Shown here piece by piece: positions 18,434 through 27,724 of a stretch of DNA of 37,998 nucleotides. The notes under the pieces were generated by a model that saw only the letters and a program-made list of their open reading frames with translations, was not told where the DNA came from and did not search any database. The position numbers and the translations under genes are program-made. Location of the stretch: NCBI GenBank assembly GCA_026709265.1, contig JAPOTI010000071.1, forward strand, positions 1 through 37,998. Reading direction: 5' to 3'. Position 1 is the stretch's first letter; each line of letters opens with the position of its first letter. The DNA comes from Paracoccaceae bacterium (GTDB lineage: Bacteria > Pseudomonadota > Alphaproteobacteria > Rhodobacterales > Rhodobacteraceae).

Positions 18434-18910
18434 TTACTGATTCGTTGTCTTCACCCCGGTCAGAGTCATTTTGATGACGCCAAATTGATCAAGTTGAGAT
18501 TCAATTGCAGGCGGCAGAGTCTGTTCACTTTCTGCCATATCCCCGATGTCTGACGGTGCTGAATGCGGTTCGAGATAGCGCCAGCCTTGAAAAGGGCGAC
18601 GGGGCACATTTTGTGTTCTGATGATCTGTTGGCTCAGTATAATCGCGCAACGCGTGATACCATCGGAACACCGCCGCTGATCGAGCGCCAAAATCCGTTG
18701 CCGCGCCATGATCAATCCACGAATCACCCAGTAGAGTGATCCACCATTCAGAATCTCATCGCTGCGGCGTGGACGCGAACGTGTAATATGTTCAGGAGAC
18801 GGTAATCCCGCTGATTGTCGGCGGGCAGCCTGAAATTGGGCGAGTGATTCAACCGATTGGGTCCCCACACAGACTTTCAAGAGATGGACGTGACGCTTTT
18901 GTTGAGACAT
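18434..18910 (-). CDS. DUF1489 family protein
   Basis: This 158-aa soluble protein has the DUF1489 signature throughout: HLLKVCVGTQSVESL at residues 9-23, GGSLYWVIRG near 56, a GITRC segment, and RRPFQGWRYLE near 112. DUF1489 is a conserved, essentially alphaproteobacterial family of unknown function. The ATG at 18910 gives the family's usual N-terminus, although the ribosome binding site is weak. It is divergent from rpsD across 259 bp. Confidence 0.87.
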   Translation of the reverse strand: MSQQKRHVHLLKVCVGTQSVESLAQFQAARRQSAGLPSPEHITRSRPRRSDEILNGGSLYWVIRGLIMARQRILALDQRRCSDGITRCAIILSQQIIRTQNVPRRPFQGWRYLEPHSAPSDIGDMAESEQTLPPAIESQLDQFGVIKMTLTGVKTTNQ

Positions 18911-19011
18911 GGACAGGAATAGGCTTGCATACCTTATTGAGTCTCACGATTTAGACGGGCTTGCCCTTATCAATCCGTTGGAAAGACAAACAGAAGGAAA
19001 CCAGAATCGAC

Positions 19012-19040
19012 TTGACAGATTCGTGCACTGCGACTAACTG
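19012..19040 (+). promoter_or_regulatory. Possible rpsD promoter
   Basis: A consensus -35 TTGACA (19012-19017) is followed after 17 bases by TAACTG (19035-19040), which matches the -10 consensus only in its first two bases. The -35 and position upstream of rpsD support it; the poor -10 weakens it. Confidence 0.3.
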
Positions 19041-19169
19041 CGCCTCTTTCGAACAATACGTTCAGTTAACTTGGTGTTGGTGGCCTCCGCAAGGAGAAAC
19101 CTGTCGCCGCCGGGCAGTCGGGCCTGTCGGAAAGGACAACGCACTTCAATCGTCAGAAGGAGACCAGAC

Positions 19170-19790
19170 GTGACAAAACGCACGACTGCCAAGTACAAGA
19201 TCGATCGCCGAATGGGTGCCAATCTTTGGGGGCGCCCAAAATCTCCCGTTAATCGTCGGGAGTATCCCCCCGGCCAACATGGGCAACGCCGCCGCGCGAA
19301 GTTCTCGGACTTCGGCTTACAACTCCGCGCCAAGCAGAAGCTCAAGGGCTATTATGGAGACCTCACGGAGAAACAGTTTCGGCGGATATTCGCCGAGGCA
19401 GAGAGGATGCGCGGCGATACCGGTGAGAATCTCATCGGTCTTCTCGAGCGGCGACTTGACGCGATCGTTTATCGTGCAAAGTTCACGCCAACGATTTTTG
19501 CGGCCCGTCAGTTCGTCAATCATTGCCATGTGATTGTCAATGGAAAGCGGGTGAATATCCCGTCCTATCGGGTCACCGAAGGCGACGTAATTGAAGTGCG
19601 GGATCGATCCAAACAGCTTGCGATTGTTCTTCAGTCCGTGGGTCTTCCTGAACGAGAAGTGCCAGATTACATTGTTGTTGACTACAGCAAGATGACCGCA
19701 CAACTTCAGCGGATTCCAGCATTTGACGAGGTGCCGTTTGGGGCTGTCATGGAACCGAATCTGGTTGTGGAATATTACGCCAAGAACTGA
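19170..19790 (+). CDS. rpsD: 30S ribosomal protein S4
   Basis: S4 is a primary 16S rRNA-binding protein of the small subunit body. The 206-aa product begins [16 protein letters not shown], typical of alphaproteobacteria. It has the S4 RNA-binding domain ([13 protein letters not shown]...[13 protein letters not shown], about 95-160) and ends [13 protein letters not shown]. The Cys cluster of zinc-binding S4 proteins is absent. The frame is open upstream, but GTG 19170 has AAGGAG seven bases before it and matches the family start. It stands alone rather than in the alpha operon, as is common in alphaproteobacteria. Confidence 0.97.
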   Translation: MTKRTTAKYKIDRRMGANLWGRPKSPVNRREYPPGQHGQRRRAKFSDFGLQLRAKQKLKGYYGDLTEKQFRRIFAEAERMRGDTGENLIGLLERRLDAIVYRAKFTPTIFAARQFVNHCHVIVNGKRVNIPSYRVTEGDVIEVRDRSKQLAIVLQSVGLPEREVPDYIVVDYSKMTAQLQRIPAFDEVPFGAVMEPNLVVEYYAKN

Positions 19791-19895
19791 TTTGTTCCGA
19801 CCCATTCACCACGCGTATATTGACCTGCGATTGAATTGCAGTGAAGAGATCAGGCCGACAGGTTTTGATCATGGACAGCGAGGCGGTGCCCGGTC

Positions 19896-21095
19896 ATGAT
19901 GCCGCTCGTGGATGCAAGGCTGCTGCCCTATTGGCGGCGGCCGTTGTTTCTCCTGTTTCTGATGGCGGTCGCCATGCCTTTATCCTTTGCCACCTGGTCT
20001 GCACTGCTGAACAATTTTGTGATCGAAGCCGCAGCATTTGACGGTGTCGATATTGGCTGGTTGCATACCGTCCGCGAGATTCCAGGCTTTCTAGCCGTCG
20101 GGGTCATTGTTCTTCTTCTCTGGGTTCGCGAGCAGGTTCTGGCCGTCGCCATGCTGGTGGTGCTTGGAGTCGCAACCGCCGTTGTCGCCTGGTTTCCCAC
20201 GTTTGGCGGGTTACTGGCGACGACGATGATCGCATCCGTCGGGTTCCACTATTTCGAGACCGTATTCCAATCGCTGCAGTTGCAATGGCTTGAACTCGAG
20301 GAAGCGCCCGAGGCCATCGGATGGATCGTCGCTGTCGGGTCGGGTGCGTCGCTCGGTGCCTACGGCCTCATTGTGTTGACCTGGGAGACTTTTGGTCTGT
20401 CTTATAACAGTGTGTATCTTGCAGCTGGTGGACTGACAGTCCTGATTGCTCTCTACTGTCTCGTCGCATTTCCGCAGATTCGTTCACCAACGCGTCAGCG
20501 ACCTCAATTCATTCTGCGACGCCGATATTGGCTCTATTACATGCTGCAATTCATGTCGGGTGCGCGGCGCCAGATTTTCGTGGTTTTTGCTGCCTTCATG
20601 ATGGTTGAAAAGTTCGGTTTTGAAGTTCACGAGGTGACTGCCCTTTTCCTGATCAATTATCTGATCAATATGGTCGCCGCGCCCTTCATGGGAAAAGCGA
20701 TCGCCCGTTTCGGAGAACGTGCGGCTCTGGCAGTTGAATATCTTGGGCTGACAGCTGTTTTTCTGGCATACGGAGGGATTTACAATTTTGGATGGGGAGC
20801 AGCACTCGCGGCCGCTCTGTATGTTCTCGATCATCTCTTTTTCGCACTGGCCTTCGCTCTCAAGACCTATTTTCAGAAGATTGCCGATCCAGCCGATATT
20901 GCCCCGACAGCGGCCGTCTCATTTACGATCAACCATATTGCCGCGGTCTTCTTGCCCGCCCTGTTGGGATATGCCTGGATTGTTTCACCAAGCAGCGTGT
21001 TCACAGCGGCGGCGGCGATGGCAATTGTATCGCTCATTCTTGCTTTGTTGGTCCCGCGCCATCCAAAGCCGGGGCGAGAGACAATTCTATCTTGA
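19896..21095 (+). CDS. Major facilitator superfamily transporter
   Basis: This 399-aa inner-membrane protein has about twelve hydrophobic segments in two halves. A basic loop near residue 200 (RSPTRQRPQFILRRR) separates them. The size and the GKAIARFGERAAL loop between segments 8 and 9 fit the MFS. The substrate is unknown. Two ATGs in tandem at 19896 follow GAGG at slightly long spacing. It begins about 100 bp after rpsD on the same strand and may be cotranscribed. Confidence 0.86.
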   Translation: MMPLVDARLLPYWRRPLFLLFLMAVAMPLSFATWSALLNNFVIEAAAFDGVDIGWLHTVREIPGFLAVGVIVLLLWVREQVLAVAMLVVLGVATAVVAWFPTFGGLLATTMIASVGFHYFETVFQSLQLQWLELEEAPEAIGWIVAVGSGASLGAYGLIVLTWETFGLSYNSVYLAAGGLTVLIALYCLVAFPQIRSPTRQRPQFILRRRYWLYYMLQFMSGARRQIFVVFAAFMMVEKFGFEVHEVTALFLINYLINMVAAPFMGKAIARFGERAALAVEYLGLTAVFLAYGGIYNFGWGAALAAALYVLDHLFFALAFALKTYFQKIADPADIAPTAAVSFTINHIAAVFLPALLGYAWIVSPSSVFTAAAAMAIVSLILALLVPRHPKPGRETILS

Positions 21096-21282
21096 AACGT
21101 ATCAGCCATTTGAGCAATGATTCAGCAGATTCTGCGCACCGACAATGGCTGTGTGGGTGCTGTCATACGGGGACGCGGACGAATCCGTGACGAGGTCCAC
21201 CAAAAATTGGTTATGGTCAGCCTGTCACCATTGTCTCATCCTGTACGAAACCAGGTGCGTGGTCAGTTGGGAGGAAAAGTGA

Positions 21283-21927
21283 ATGATTCGATTGTTTTCA
21301 AAAAAGACGCGGTATCCGCGAGCTGAAGAAGCGCTTGCAGGACGGCTTCAACCGATCCCGACAGCGGAGAACCATTTCGTCAATGGTCATAAGTTGAAGG
21401 GGCCTTACCCGGAGGCGATGCGACTCGCCATGTTGGGAATGGGTTGTTTCTGGGGTGTTGAAAGATTGTTCTGGCAGATCAGTGGTGTCTGGGTCACGGC
21501 TGTTGGTTACGCTGGTGGACTGACTCCCAACCCGACTTACGAGGAGGTTTGTTCAGGTGCAACGGGCCATAACGAGGTGGTTCGAATCGTGTATGATCCA
21601 CAGAAAGTCGATCTCGATCACCTCTTGAAGGTCTTTTGGGAAAATCATGATCCGACGCAGGGGATGCGGCAGGGAAACGACATCGGAACACAGTATCGTT
21701 CGGGAATTTATGTTTCGAGCCGCGAAGAGAAGATACAGGCTGAAGCGAGCTGCAGTCACTACCAGCAACGCCTGCGACAGGCGGGATATGGCGACATTAC
21801 AACCGAGATCCTTGATGCACCCCCATTTTATTTTGCCGAAGATTATCATCAGCAATATCTTGCCAAGAATCCGGGTGGCTATTGTGCCTTGCGCGGGCTC
21901 GGCGTGACATGTCCATCTGTTGCCTGA
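21283..21927 (+). CDS. msrA: Peptide-methionine (S)-S-oxide reductase
   Basis: MsrA reduces methionine-S-sulfoxide in proteins using thioredoxin. The 214-aa product has the catalytic motif GCFWG with C55, the GYAGG turn, and the GHNEVV and DPTQG(M)[12 protein letters not shown] segments of the family. C-terminal cysteines (C200 region and near the end) can act as resolving residues. The start ATG follows GGGAGGA at good spacing. There is no signal peptide, so it is cytosolic. prmA follows about 58 bp downstream. Confidence 0.96.
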   Translation: MIRLFSKKTRYPRAEEALAGRLQPIPTAENHFVNGHKLKGPYPEAMRLAMLGMGCFWGVERLFWQISGVWVTAVGYAGGLTPNPTYEEVCSGATGHNEVVRIVYDPQKVDLDHLLKVFWENHDPTQGMRQGNDIGTQYRSGIYVSSREEKIQAEASCSHYQQRLRQAGYGDITTEILDAPPFYFAEDYHQQYLAKNPGGYCALRGLGVTCPSVA

Positions 21928-21985
21928 CAGATTGTGTCCTGATCGGTCCAGTATGGACCGGGAAATGGCGGGTGGAGCATGTTCG

Positions 21986-22888
21986 ATGACATGGTTTGCC
22001 GCTCTCGGAGTCGCACAGGGTCAGGAGGCTGCGGAACGAATACAGGATTCACTGCAAAGTTTGTCTCCGGCACCCGAAGCCACGGTTTCAGTTGAGATTG
22101 ATGAGTCGCGTGGCGTGTGGGAGGCAGGGGGATACTTTCGGCAACCACCAGACAGGATTGGCCTTGCATTACTTGCATCAGTTTATGGAATTGATGACTT
22201 CTCGGTTTACGAAATTTCAGAACATGATTGGGTTCAAGAGGTCAGCCGGAACTTGCCACCGGTACGGGCCGGCCGATTTCTGGTTTATGGCAGTCATTGT
22301 GAAATCAATGCCGGGCCGGCGGAACTCCCAATCCTGATCGACGCTTCACTTGCCTTTGGTACCGGACACCATGCCTCAACACAGTTATGCCTCGAGTTGA
22401 TGAGCCAGCTTTTTGAATCCGGAGCTCGTATTTCCCGCTGCGCCGATATCGGATGCGGAACCGGGATTCTTTCAATCGCTGCGGCATTGTTGTGGCGGTG
22501 TCGGGTCGAATGTTGTGACAGTGATCCGACCGCGGTGACAGTCGCCGAACTGAATATTTCCGCCAACCATGTTGCTGAGTATATCAATGCACACGCGGTT
22601 TCGGGCGCACCCTCGGCATTGTTTCCAGTTGGAACCTATGATCTTGTCGTAGCGAATATTCTCAGTGAACCCTTGATCCAGGGGGCACTCGAACTCACCT
22701 CACTGCTCGGCACACACGGACAGGTTATTCTATCCGGCATCACCGCTGAACAGGCTGATGAGGTCTTGGCGACCTATCGTACCTGTGGGTTACGACAGGT
22801 CCGGCAACAGCAGCAGGGCCATTGGGTGGCGCTTCATCTCTCACAAGATCGGTCTGGGACGGCTGGACGTTCAAGCACAAAGTCATGA
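21986..22888 (+). CDS. prmA: Ribosomal protein L11 methyltransferase
   Basis: PrmA trimethylates ribosomal protein L11 with S-adenosylmethionine. The catalytic domain has LAFGTGHHAST, the SAM-binding motif ADIGCGTGILSIAA and the substrate motif VANILSEPL, equivalent to the NPPF-type motif. The frame is open to 21920, but ATG 21986 has GGTGGAG eight bases upstream and gives 300 aa, the usual length. Its last six bases overlap the end of the convergent FAH-family gene. Confidence 0.93.
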   Translation: MTWFAALGVAQGQEAAERIQDSLQSLSPAPEATVSVEIDESRGVWEAGGYFRQPPDRIGLALLASVYGIDDFSVYEISEHDWVQEVSRNLPPVRAGRFLVYGSHCEINAGPAELPILIDASLAFGTGHHASTQLCLELMSQLFESGARISRCADIGCGTGILSIAAALLWRCRVECCDSDPTAVTVAELNISANHVAEYINAHAVSGAPSALFPVGTYDLVVANILSEPLIQGALELTSLLGTHGQVILSGITAEQADEVLATYRTCGLRQVRQQQQGHWVALHLSQDRSGTAGRSSTKS

Positions 22889-23731
22889 ACCATCTGTCCA
22901 CGCAATGACATCCTGGCGCTGTGCGCCAAGCCCTTCAATACCCAGTTCAATCACCTGTCCCGGCCGCAAAAAAGTGGGGGGTTTCATTCCCAGCCCCACA
23001 CCCGGCGGTGTCCCCGTCGGGATGATATCGCCAGGCTGCAGCGACATGAAATGCGAGATATAGGAAACAAGCGTCTTAACGCCAAAAATCATGGTATTGG
23101 TCGACCCCGACTGACGACGATGCCCATCAATATCCAACCACATCTTGAGATTTTGTGGGTCTGCAATTTCATCTCTGGTCACCAGCCACGGGCCGATGGG
23201 CGCAAAACTGTCAGCACTTTTTCCCTTGATCCATTGGCCACCCCGTTCAGTCTGAAAGGATCTTTCGGACACATCGTTGATAACGCAATAGCCCGCGACA
23301 TGATCCAGTGAATCATCCTCGGTGACATAGGAACTCGGCTTTCCGATTACGATTCCCAGTTCAACTTCCCAGTCGGTCTTTTCTGAACCCTTTGGAATGA
23401 TCACGTTGTCGTAAGGGCCGGTGATGCTCGAGGTGGCCTTTCCGAACAGAATTGGCTCTCGGGGAATTTTTGCGCCGGTTTCCGCCGCATGATCAGAATA
23501 GTTCAAACCGACACAGATGATTTTTCCGACCCCACCAACGCATGGACCGATTCGCTTTCCATCGGGGAAGACGGGAAGGCTATCCATCTCCAGATTGTCA
23601 GCCCATGACATATCCGCCAGAGTCGCACCATTGATGTCATTGATGATAGTCGACAGATCCCGGTAGTTCCCGTCTGCATCAAGGATGGCGGGTTTTTCCT
23701 GGCCGCGTGGGCCAATACGTGCAAGTTTCAA
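22883..23731 (-). CDS. Fumarylacetoacetate hydrolase (FAH) family protein
   Basis: This 282-aa cytosolic metal-dependent enzyme has a short N-terminal domain and an FAH catalytic domain from about residue 70. Visible motifs are GLNYSDHAAE, PILFGKATSS, the metal-binding DWEVELGIVIG, INDVSERSFQ and PGDIIPTGTPPGVG. The family includes decarboxylases, isomerases and hydrolases of aromatic or sugar-acid breakdown, such as 2-hydroxyhepta-2,4-diene-1,7-dioate isomerase and diketo-deoxyfuconate hydrolase. No pathway neighbours identify the substrate. The start is TTG at 23731, with a strong GAGGAGG upstream. Confidence 0.9.
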   Translation of the reverse strand: MKLARIGPRGQEKPAILDADGNYRDLSTIINDINGATLADMSWADNLEMDSLPVFPDGKRIGPCVGGVGKIICVGLNYSDHAAETGAKIPREPILFGKATSSITGPYDNVIIPKGSEKTDWEVELGIVIGKPSSYVTEDDSLDHVAGYCVINDVSERSFQTERGGQWIKGKSADSFAPIGPWLVTRDEIADPQNLKMWLDIDGHRRQSGSTNTMIFGVKTLVSYISHFMSLQPGDIIPTGTPPGVGLGMKPPTFLRPGQVIELGIEGLGAQRQDVIAWTDGS

Positions 23732-23801
23732 CTGATTTCCTCCTCAGGCGGCAAGAATTGAGAGCAATAAATGCGCTGTCTTCAATTGGTCCGTCAATTG
23801 T

Positions 23802-24245
23802 CTACTTCTCCAGTACACCTGGCCAGTTGGCATCCCCTTTGGCAACATTGCCCGGAATATCCTGTTCCCACCGGCGACGTACATTCAGGCTGAAATTGAG
23901 ATAGAGCCGATCTTCAAAAATGGTCCATGCTTCGGGCTGCGTGGAAGCCGTGTAATTGTTGGCAACCGCCCAGGCACAATAACCACCATATTTTGGGGCA
24001 TATTTTTCCGGGTCACTGCGAAACAGCTCCTGATGTTGCGCCGAGGTGAATCGCCACGTAGCTCCGTTCCACATGGTCTCGAACTCCTTGGAGCCCTTAT
24101 GGGGTTCGCCCTGGGTAAAATAAGCGACGGGGTCGTATCCACGAATCGCCGTTCCCCAGCGGGAAAAAACGGGATCAGATCCAGCAAAAAGCGGTTGGCC
24201 AGCCGTCGCCGCGACCAAAGCCAGAAATGTGCGTCGGGTTAGCAT
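23802..24245 (-). CDS. Exported YHS-domain protein
   Basis: This 147-aa protein begins MLTRRTFLALVAATA, a signal with a twin-arginine-like RRTFLAL motif and cleavage near residue 21. The mature part has the YHS-type core: IRGYDPVAYFTQGEPHKG, then YAPKYGGYCAWAVANN. Secreted proteins of this shape are common in proteobacteria and are often linked to metal or redox functions, but the role is not established. Stop and start of the neighbouring FAH gene are 70 bp apart on the same strand. Confidence 0.85.
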   Translation of the reverse strand: MLTRRTFLALVAATAGQPLFAGSDPVFSRWGTAIRGYDPVAYFTQGEPHKGSKEFETMWNGATWRFTSAQHQELFRSDPEKYAPKYGGYCAWAVANNYTASTQPEAWTIFEDRLYLNFSLNVRRRWEQDIPGNVAKGDANWPGVLEK

Positions 24246-24530
24246 GTCTTCCAGTCCATTTATTTCAATCCTGCTGACGACCTATAGTCGGATTTGTAAC
24301 AGAGATTCCAGACCATCATATCCGATTGTTCAATTCTGGTGGGCAGAAGGGAGCAATGGCACTCCTGCGGCAGATCATACCCAAGGGCCACATTTTGACT
24401 GTGCGAATCAAATGATGTGGAATTGCATTGACCGCCATTCTGTACTGACTTCATGGCTAACTCACCCCGACAACATTTACAATGTTCTTGTTTCGTGCTA
24501 GCTGAATTGGTAGCGAGAAGGAATGATAGA

Positions 24531-25055
24531 ATGCGTGTGATTGGCCTGGATCCGGGGCTTCGGCGGACTGGCTGGGGAGTGATTGATGCCGATGGTGCCG
24601 TGCTGGCCCATGTTGCGAACGGATGTTGCCGGTCGGTGGGTTCAAGTCTGGGGGAGCGTCTGGCTTCCTTGTTTGAGCAGTTGACCGAGATCGTTGCGAC
24701 TTATGCCCCCGAGGAGGCATCGGTGGAGAAGACCTTCGTGAACAGTAACTATGGCGGCTCGCTGACATTGGGTCATGCGCGTGGTGTTGCCATTCTTTCG
24801 GTTGCGCGGATGGGAATTCGTATAGGTGAATATGCGCCCAACGCCGTCAAGAAAGCTGTCACTGGGGTTGGGCATGCGGACAAGATCCAGGTTGAAGCGA
24901 TGATTCAGTTGCAATTGCCCGGGGCTCTGATCAACGGCACCGATGCCGCAGATGCACTGGCTGTCGCAGTGGCACATACAGCTGTTCGACAATTCAGCAA
25001 CAGGTTGAATGACGCTTTGTTTCGTGCTGCCCATTCCTCCGACGTTCCCGCATGA
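24531..25055 (+). CDS. ruvC: Holliday junction resolvase RuvC
   Basis: RuvC cuts Holliday junctions symmetrically during recombinational repair. The 174-aa product has the four acidic catalytic residues of the family: D7 (GLDPG), E66 (SVEKTFV), D138 and D141 (GTDAADALA). The frame is open upstream, but ATG 24531 has AAGGAA seven bases before it and gives the family's N-terminus MRVIGLDPG. It is first in a ruvC-ruvA-ruvB-ybgC unit and overlaps ruvA by four bases (ATGA). Confidence 0.96.
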   Translation: MRVIGLDPGLRRTGWGVIDADGAVLAHVANGCCRSVGSSLGERLASLFEQLTEIVATYAPEEASVEKTFVNSNYGGSLTLGHARGVAILSVARMGIRIGEYAPNAVKKAVTGVGHADKIQVEAMIQLQLPGALINGTDAADALAVAVAHTAVRQFSNRLNDALFRAAHSSDVPA

Positions 25056-25714
25056 TCGGTTGCCTGACCGGCATTGTAATTCAGAAGAATGCCGACTGTA
25101 TTTTGCTTGATGTCGCTGGTGTTGGCTATCAGGTCTATTGTTCAGAGCGTACTCTCTCCGGTCTACCCGGCGATGATACGGTTGTGAGACTGTTTACTGA
25201 TCTGCAGGTCCGCGAAGATTGGATCCAATTGTTTGGCTTCCTCACGCGCAAGGAGCGCGAATTGCATAACCTCCTGACATCTGTTCAAGGTGTCGGAGCC
25301 AAAGCCGCTCTGGCCATTGTTGGATCACTCGATGTTGATGAGACCATCCGCGCGATTGCACTTGGTGATTCTGATGCCATCCGAACAGCCAGGGGTGTCG
25401 GGCCAAAACTGGCTTTGCGTATCGTCAATGAGTTGAAAGAGCGGATCTCACTGCTCGTCTCTTGGGCAGAGACAGAAGGTGAGGCTCCCGTGACTGGCGT
25501 TGGTTTTGATGAAAGCCGCGTCAAACAGCCCGCCGCTTCTCCTGCTGCCCAAACGGCGCTGTCGCCTGCCGCCGAAGCACATTCGGCATTGATCAATCTG
25601 GGCTACCAGCAGGGTGAGGCGGCACGGGCCATCGCGGCGGCTGGGCGCGATAATCCGCAGGCGGATACCGCTGAACTGTTGCGCCTTTCATTGCTCCTTT
25701 TGGTTCCCAAATGA
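25052..25714 (+). CDS. ruvA: Holliday junction DNA helicase subunit RuvA
   Basis: RuvA binds four-way junctions as a tetramer and recruits RuvB. The 220-aa product has the OB-fold domain I (MIGCLTGIV to about residue 65), two helix-hairpin-helix motifs ([10 protein letters not shown] and [13 protein letters not shown]), a flexible linker rich in Ala and Pro, and a C-terminal domain III that binds RuvB. Length is slightly above the usual 200 because of the linker. It is translationally coupled to ruvC. Confidence 0.96.
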   Translation: MIGCLTGIVIQKNADCILLDVAGVGYQVYCSERTLSGLPGDDTVVRLFTDLQVREDWIQLFGFLTRKERELHNLLTSVQGVGAKAALAIVGSLDVDETIRAIALGDSDAIRTARGVGPKLALRIVNELKERISLLVSWAETEGEAPVTGVGFDESRVKQPAASPAAQTALSPAAEAHSALINLGYQQGEAARAIAAAGRDNPQADTAELLRLSLLLLVPK

Positions 25715-25721
25715 ATTGAAC

Positions 25722-26777
25722 ATGGGCGCAGAAAGCATGGTTGAAGAATCCGCACTCTCTACAGAGGCTCTGCCAGAAGATCCTGACCGAGCGTTACGAC
25801 CGGCGTCTCTTGACGAATTCATTGGCCAGAATGACGCACGAGCCAATCTGCGAGTCTTTGTAGAGAGTGCACGGCGGCGCAATGTTGCCATGGATCATAC
25901 CCTGTTCTTTGGACCACCGGGGCTTGGAAAGACAACGCTGGGTCAGATTTTGGCACGTGAACTCGGCGTGAATTTCAAGGTGACATCGGGACCGGTTCTG
26001 GCCAAGGCAGGGGATCTTGCTGCCATTCTGACCAGTCTGGAAAGCCGCGATATCCTGTTCATTGATGAAATCCACCGGCTGCAGCCGGTGGTGGAGGAGA
26101 TACTCTATCCCGCAATGGAGGATTCGGCTCTTGATCTGGTCATTGGTTCAGGTCCGGCAGCCCGTACGGTGCGAATCGAATTGCCATCCTTTACGCTCGT
26201 CGGCGCAACGACACGGCAGGGTTTGCTGACAACACCGCTCCGTGATCGATTTGGGATTCCCATTCGGCTTGACTATTACGAGATCGAGGATCTGTATGAA
26301 ATTGTCTCACGCGGCGCGAGACTGCTTGCGGTCAAGATTGACAAGGATGGGGCATTTGAAATTGCCAAGCGTGCGCGCGGTACACCGCGAATTGCCAACC
26401 GCCTGTTGAGCCGGGTTCTGGATTTCGCAATCGTTGAGGGTGATGGGCAAATCACGCTTGAAGTGGCACGCCTTGCCTTGGCGAGACTGGGGGTTGACGA
26501 CGTCGGACTTGATTCGTCCGACCGCAGATATCTTCGTGCATTGGGAGAAACTTTTCGTGGAGGTCCGGTTGGCGTTGAAACGATGGCTGCTGCCCTGTCG
26601 GAAGCACGCGACTCGATTGAAGAGGTCACAGAACCGTTTCTGTTGCAGCAAGGATTGGTTCAACGCACGCCGCGCGGACGCATTCTTTCGATTTCCGGCT
26701 GGCATCATCTAGGTTTGGAACCCCCGTCGGGCGCGGATTTGCCTCAAGATATGTTTGGTGGTGCCAATGACTCATGA
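25722..26777 (+). CDS. ruvB: Holliday junction branch migration ATPase RuvB
   Basis: RuvB is the hexameric AAA+ motor of branch migration. The product has Walker A GPPGLGKT (64-71), Walker B LFIDEIH (112-118), sensor 1 GATTR, an arginine finger region DRFG, and the winged-helix domain with [11 protein letters not shown]. The start is ATG 25722 (351 aa) or ATG 25737 (346 aa); neither has a strong ribosome binding site. Frame extension further upstream overlaps ruvA and is not used. Spacing from ruvA is eight bases, so it is cotranscribed. Confidence 0.96.
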   Translation: MGAESMVEESALSTEALPEDPDRALRPASLDEFIGQNDARANLRVFVESARRRNVAMDHTLFFGPPGLGKTTLGQILARELGVNFKVTSGPVLAKAGDLAAILTSLESRDILFIDEIHRLQPVVEEILYPAMEDSALDLVIGSGPAARTVRIELPSFTLVGATTRQGLLTTPLRDRFGIPIRLDYYEIEDLYEIVSRGARLLAVKIDKDGAFEIAKRARGTPRIANRLLSRVLDFAIVEGDGQITLEVARLALARLGVDDVGLDSSDRRYLRALGETFRGGPVGVETMAAALSEARDSIEEVTEPFLLQQGLVQRTPRGRILSISGWHHLGLEPPSGADLPQDMFGGANDS

Positions 26778-27171
26778 GATTGAGGTTCGTGTCTACTATG
26801 AAGACACGGATCTCGCCGGAATCGTCTATTATGCAAATTATCTGAAGTATATTGAGCGTGGTCGAAGTGAATTATTGCGCACGATCGGTATCGACCAAGG
26901 CCGGTTACGCGAGGAAGCAGGAATCGTTTTTGCCGTCAGACACCTGGTTGCTGACTACCGGCGACCTGCAAGATTTGATGATCTTTTGCGAGTTGTCACA
27001 CAAAATTTAAAATTTTCCAGGTCCCGCTTGACAATGCACCAGTCAATCTTGCGCAAGCGTGAATTGCTGTTCTCTGCAGATTGTGTTCTTGTTTGTTTAC
27101 ATCAGTCCGGTCAAGCAGCGAGAATTCCACAACAACTGTATTGCGTATTTGAAGCTGCCGGGAGCGAATAA
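26767..27171 (+). CDS. ybgC: Tol-Pal-associated acyl-CoA thioesterase, YbgC-like
   Basis: This 134-aa hot-dog-fold thioesterase has the family active-site motif [16 protein letters not shown], with the catalytic Asp at D15 when counted from ATG 26767. YbgC proteins hydrolyse acyl-CoAs and are normally the first gene of the tol-pal operon. The frame is open four codons further upstream, but [15 protein letters not shown] is the usual start. It overlaps the end of ruvB by 11 bases. tolQ does not follow; the next 550 bases hold no gene I recognise. Confidence 0.93.
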   Translation: MTHEIEVRVYYEDTDLAGIVYYANYLKYIERGRSELLRTIGIDQGRLREEAGIVFAVRHLVADYRRPARFDDLLRVVTQNLKFSRSRLTMHQSILRKRELLFSADCVLVCLHQSGQAARIPQQLYCVFEAAGSE

Positions 27172-27724
27172 GCGCATCAAGGGTCAATTATTGATCGGAT
27201 TCGGTGATTATCTCATCGGCCATGATGGCATCTGAATCTCGAGCGAAGTTAGAGTGATCTTCTCATATTGCGCGCGTGATGCGGGTTCGACTCTTGTTGG
27301 GACGACATATCAATTTGTGTGAATTCTATGCCGCGTGGCAGCAGGTGTATGTTACAATATCAATTTGCCATGCGACACCTTCGAGTTGGAGTCCCACTTC
27401 CACGGTGAAGCGGAGCATCCGTGTGCGTGGTTTATATTGACGATGATCTGGTTTTGATCGGGCCAGACGATCATGTGTAGACATGGCCGACTCTTCCGCC
27501 GTCATTGAATTGATGCCGTGTCAAGGTGTGGCAGATGATCTGGATCTGATCAAACACATCTGAGAGTTTTGTATCTATTTTTGGCAATCCTTTCAGCGGA
27601 TTATCGCAGACGCATCACAATCTCGAACCCGTATCACTTGCCTGAAATGATTGCTAACCTCCTTGACATTTGAGTGTAACGTGAAAATAGATTTTGCAAT
27701 ATAAGCAAGTTTGAAGCGAAGGAC
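27172..27724. other. Intergenic stretch at the edge of the accessory region
   Basis: These 553 bases stand where tolQ would normally begin. I see no Tol gene or remnant. A 52-codon frame on the minus strand (27484-27326) begins MSTHDRLARS and includes a regular segment MLRFTVEVGLQLEG, but it has no known family and may be decayed mobile DNA. A candidate promoter lies near 27663-27693. Confidence 0.45.
27663..27693 (+). promoter_or_regulatory. Candidate promoter of the LolA-like gene
   Basis: A consensus -35 TTGACA (27663-27668) precedes TAGATT (27688-27693) with a 19-base spacer, which is long. The segment is locally AT-rich and lies just upstream of the gene. Confidence 0.33.
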
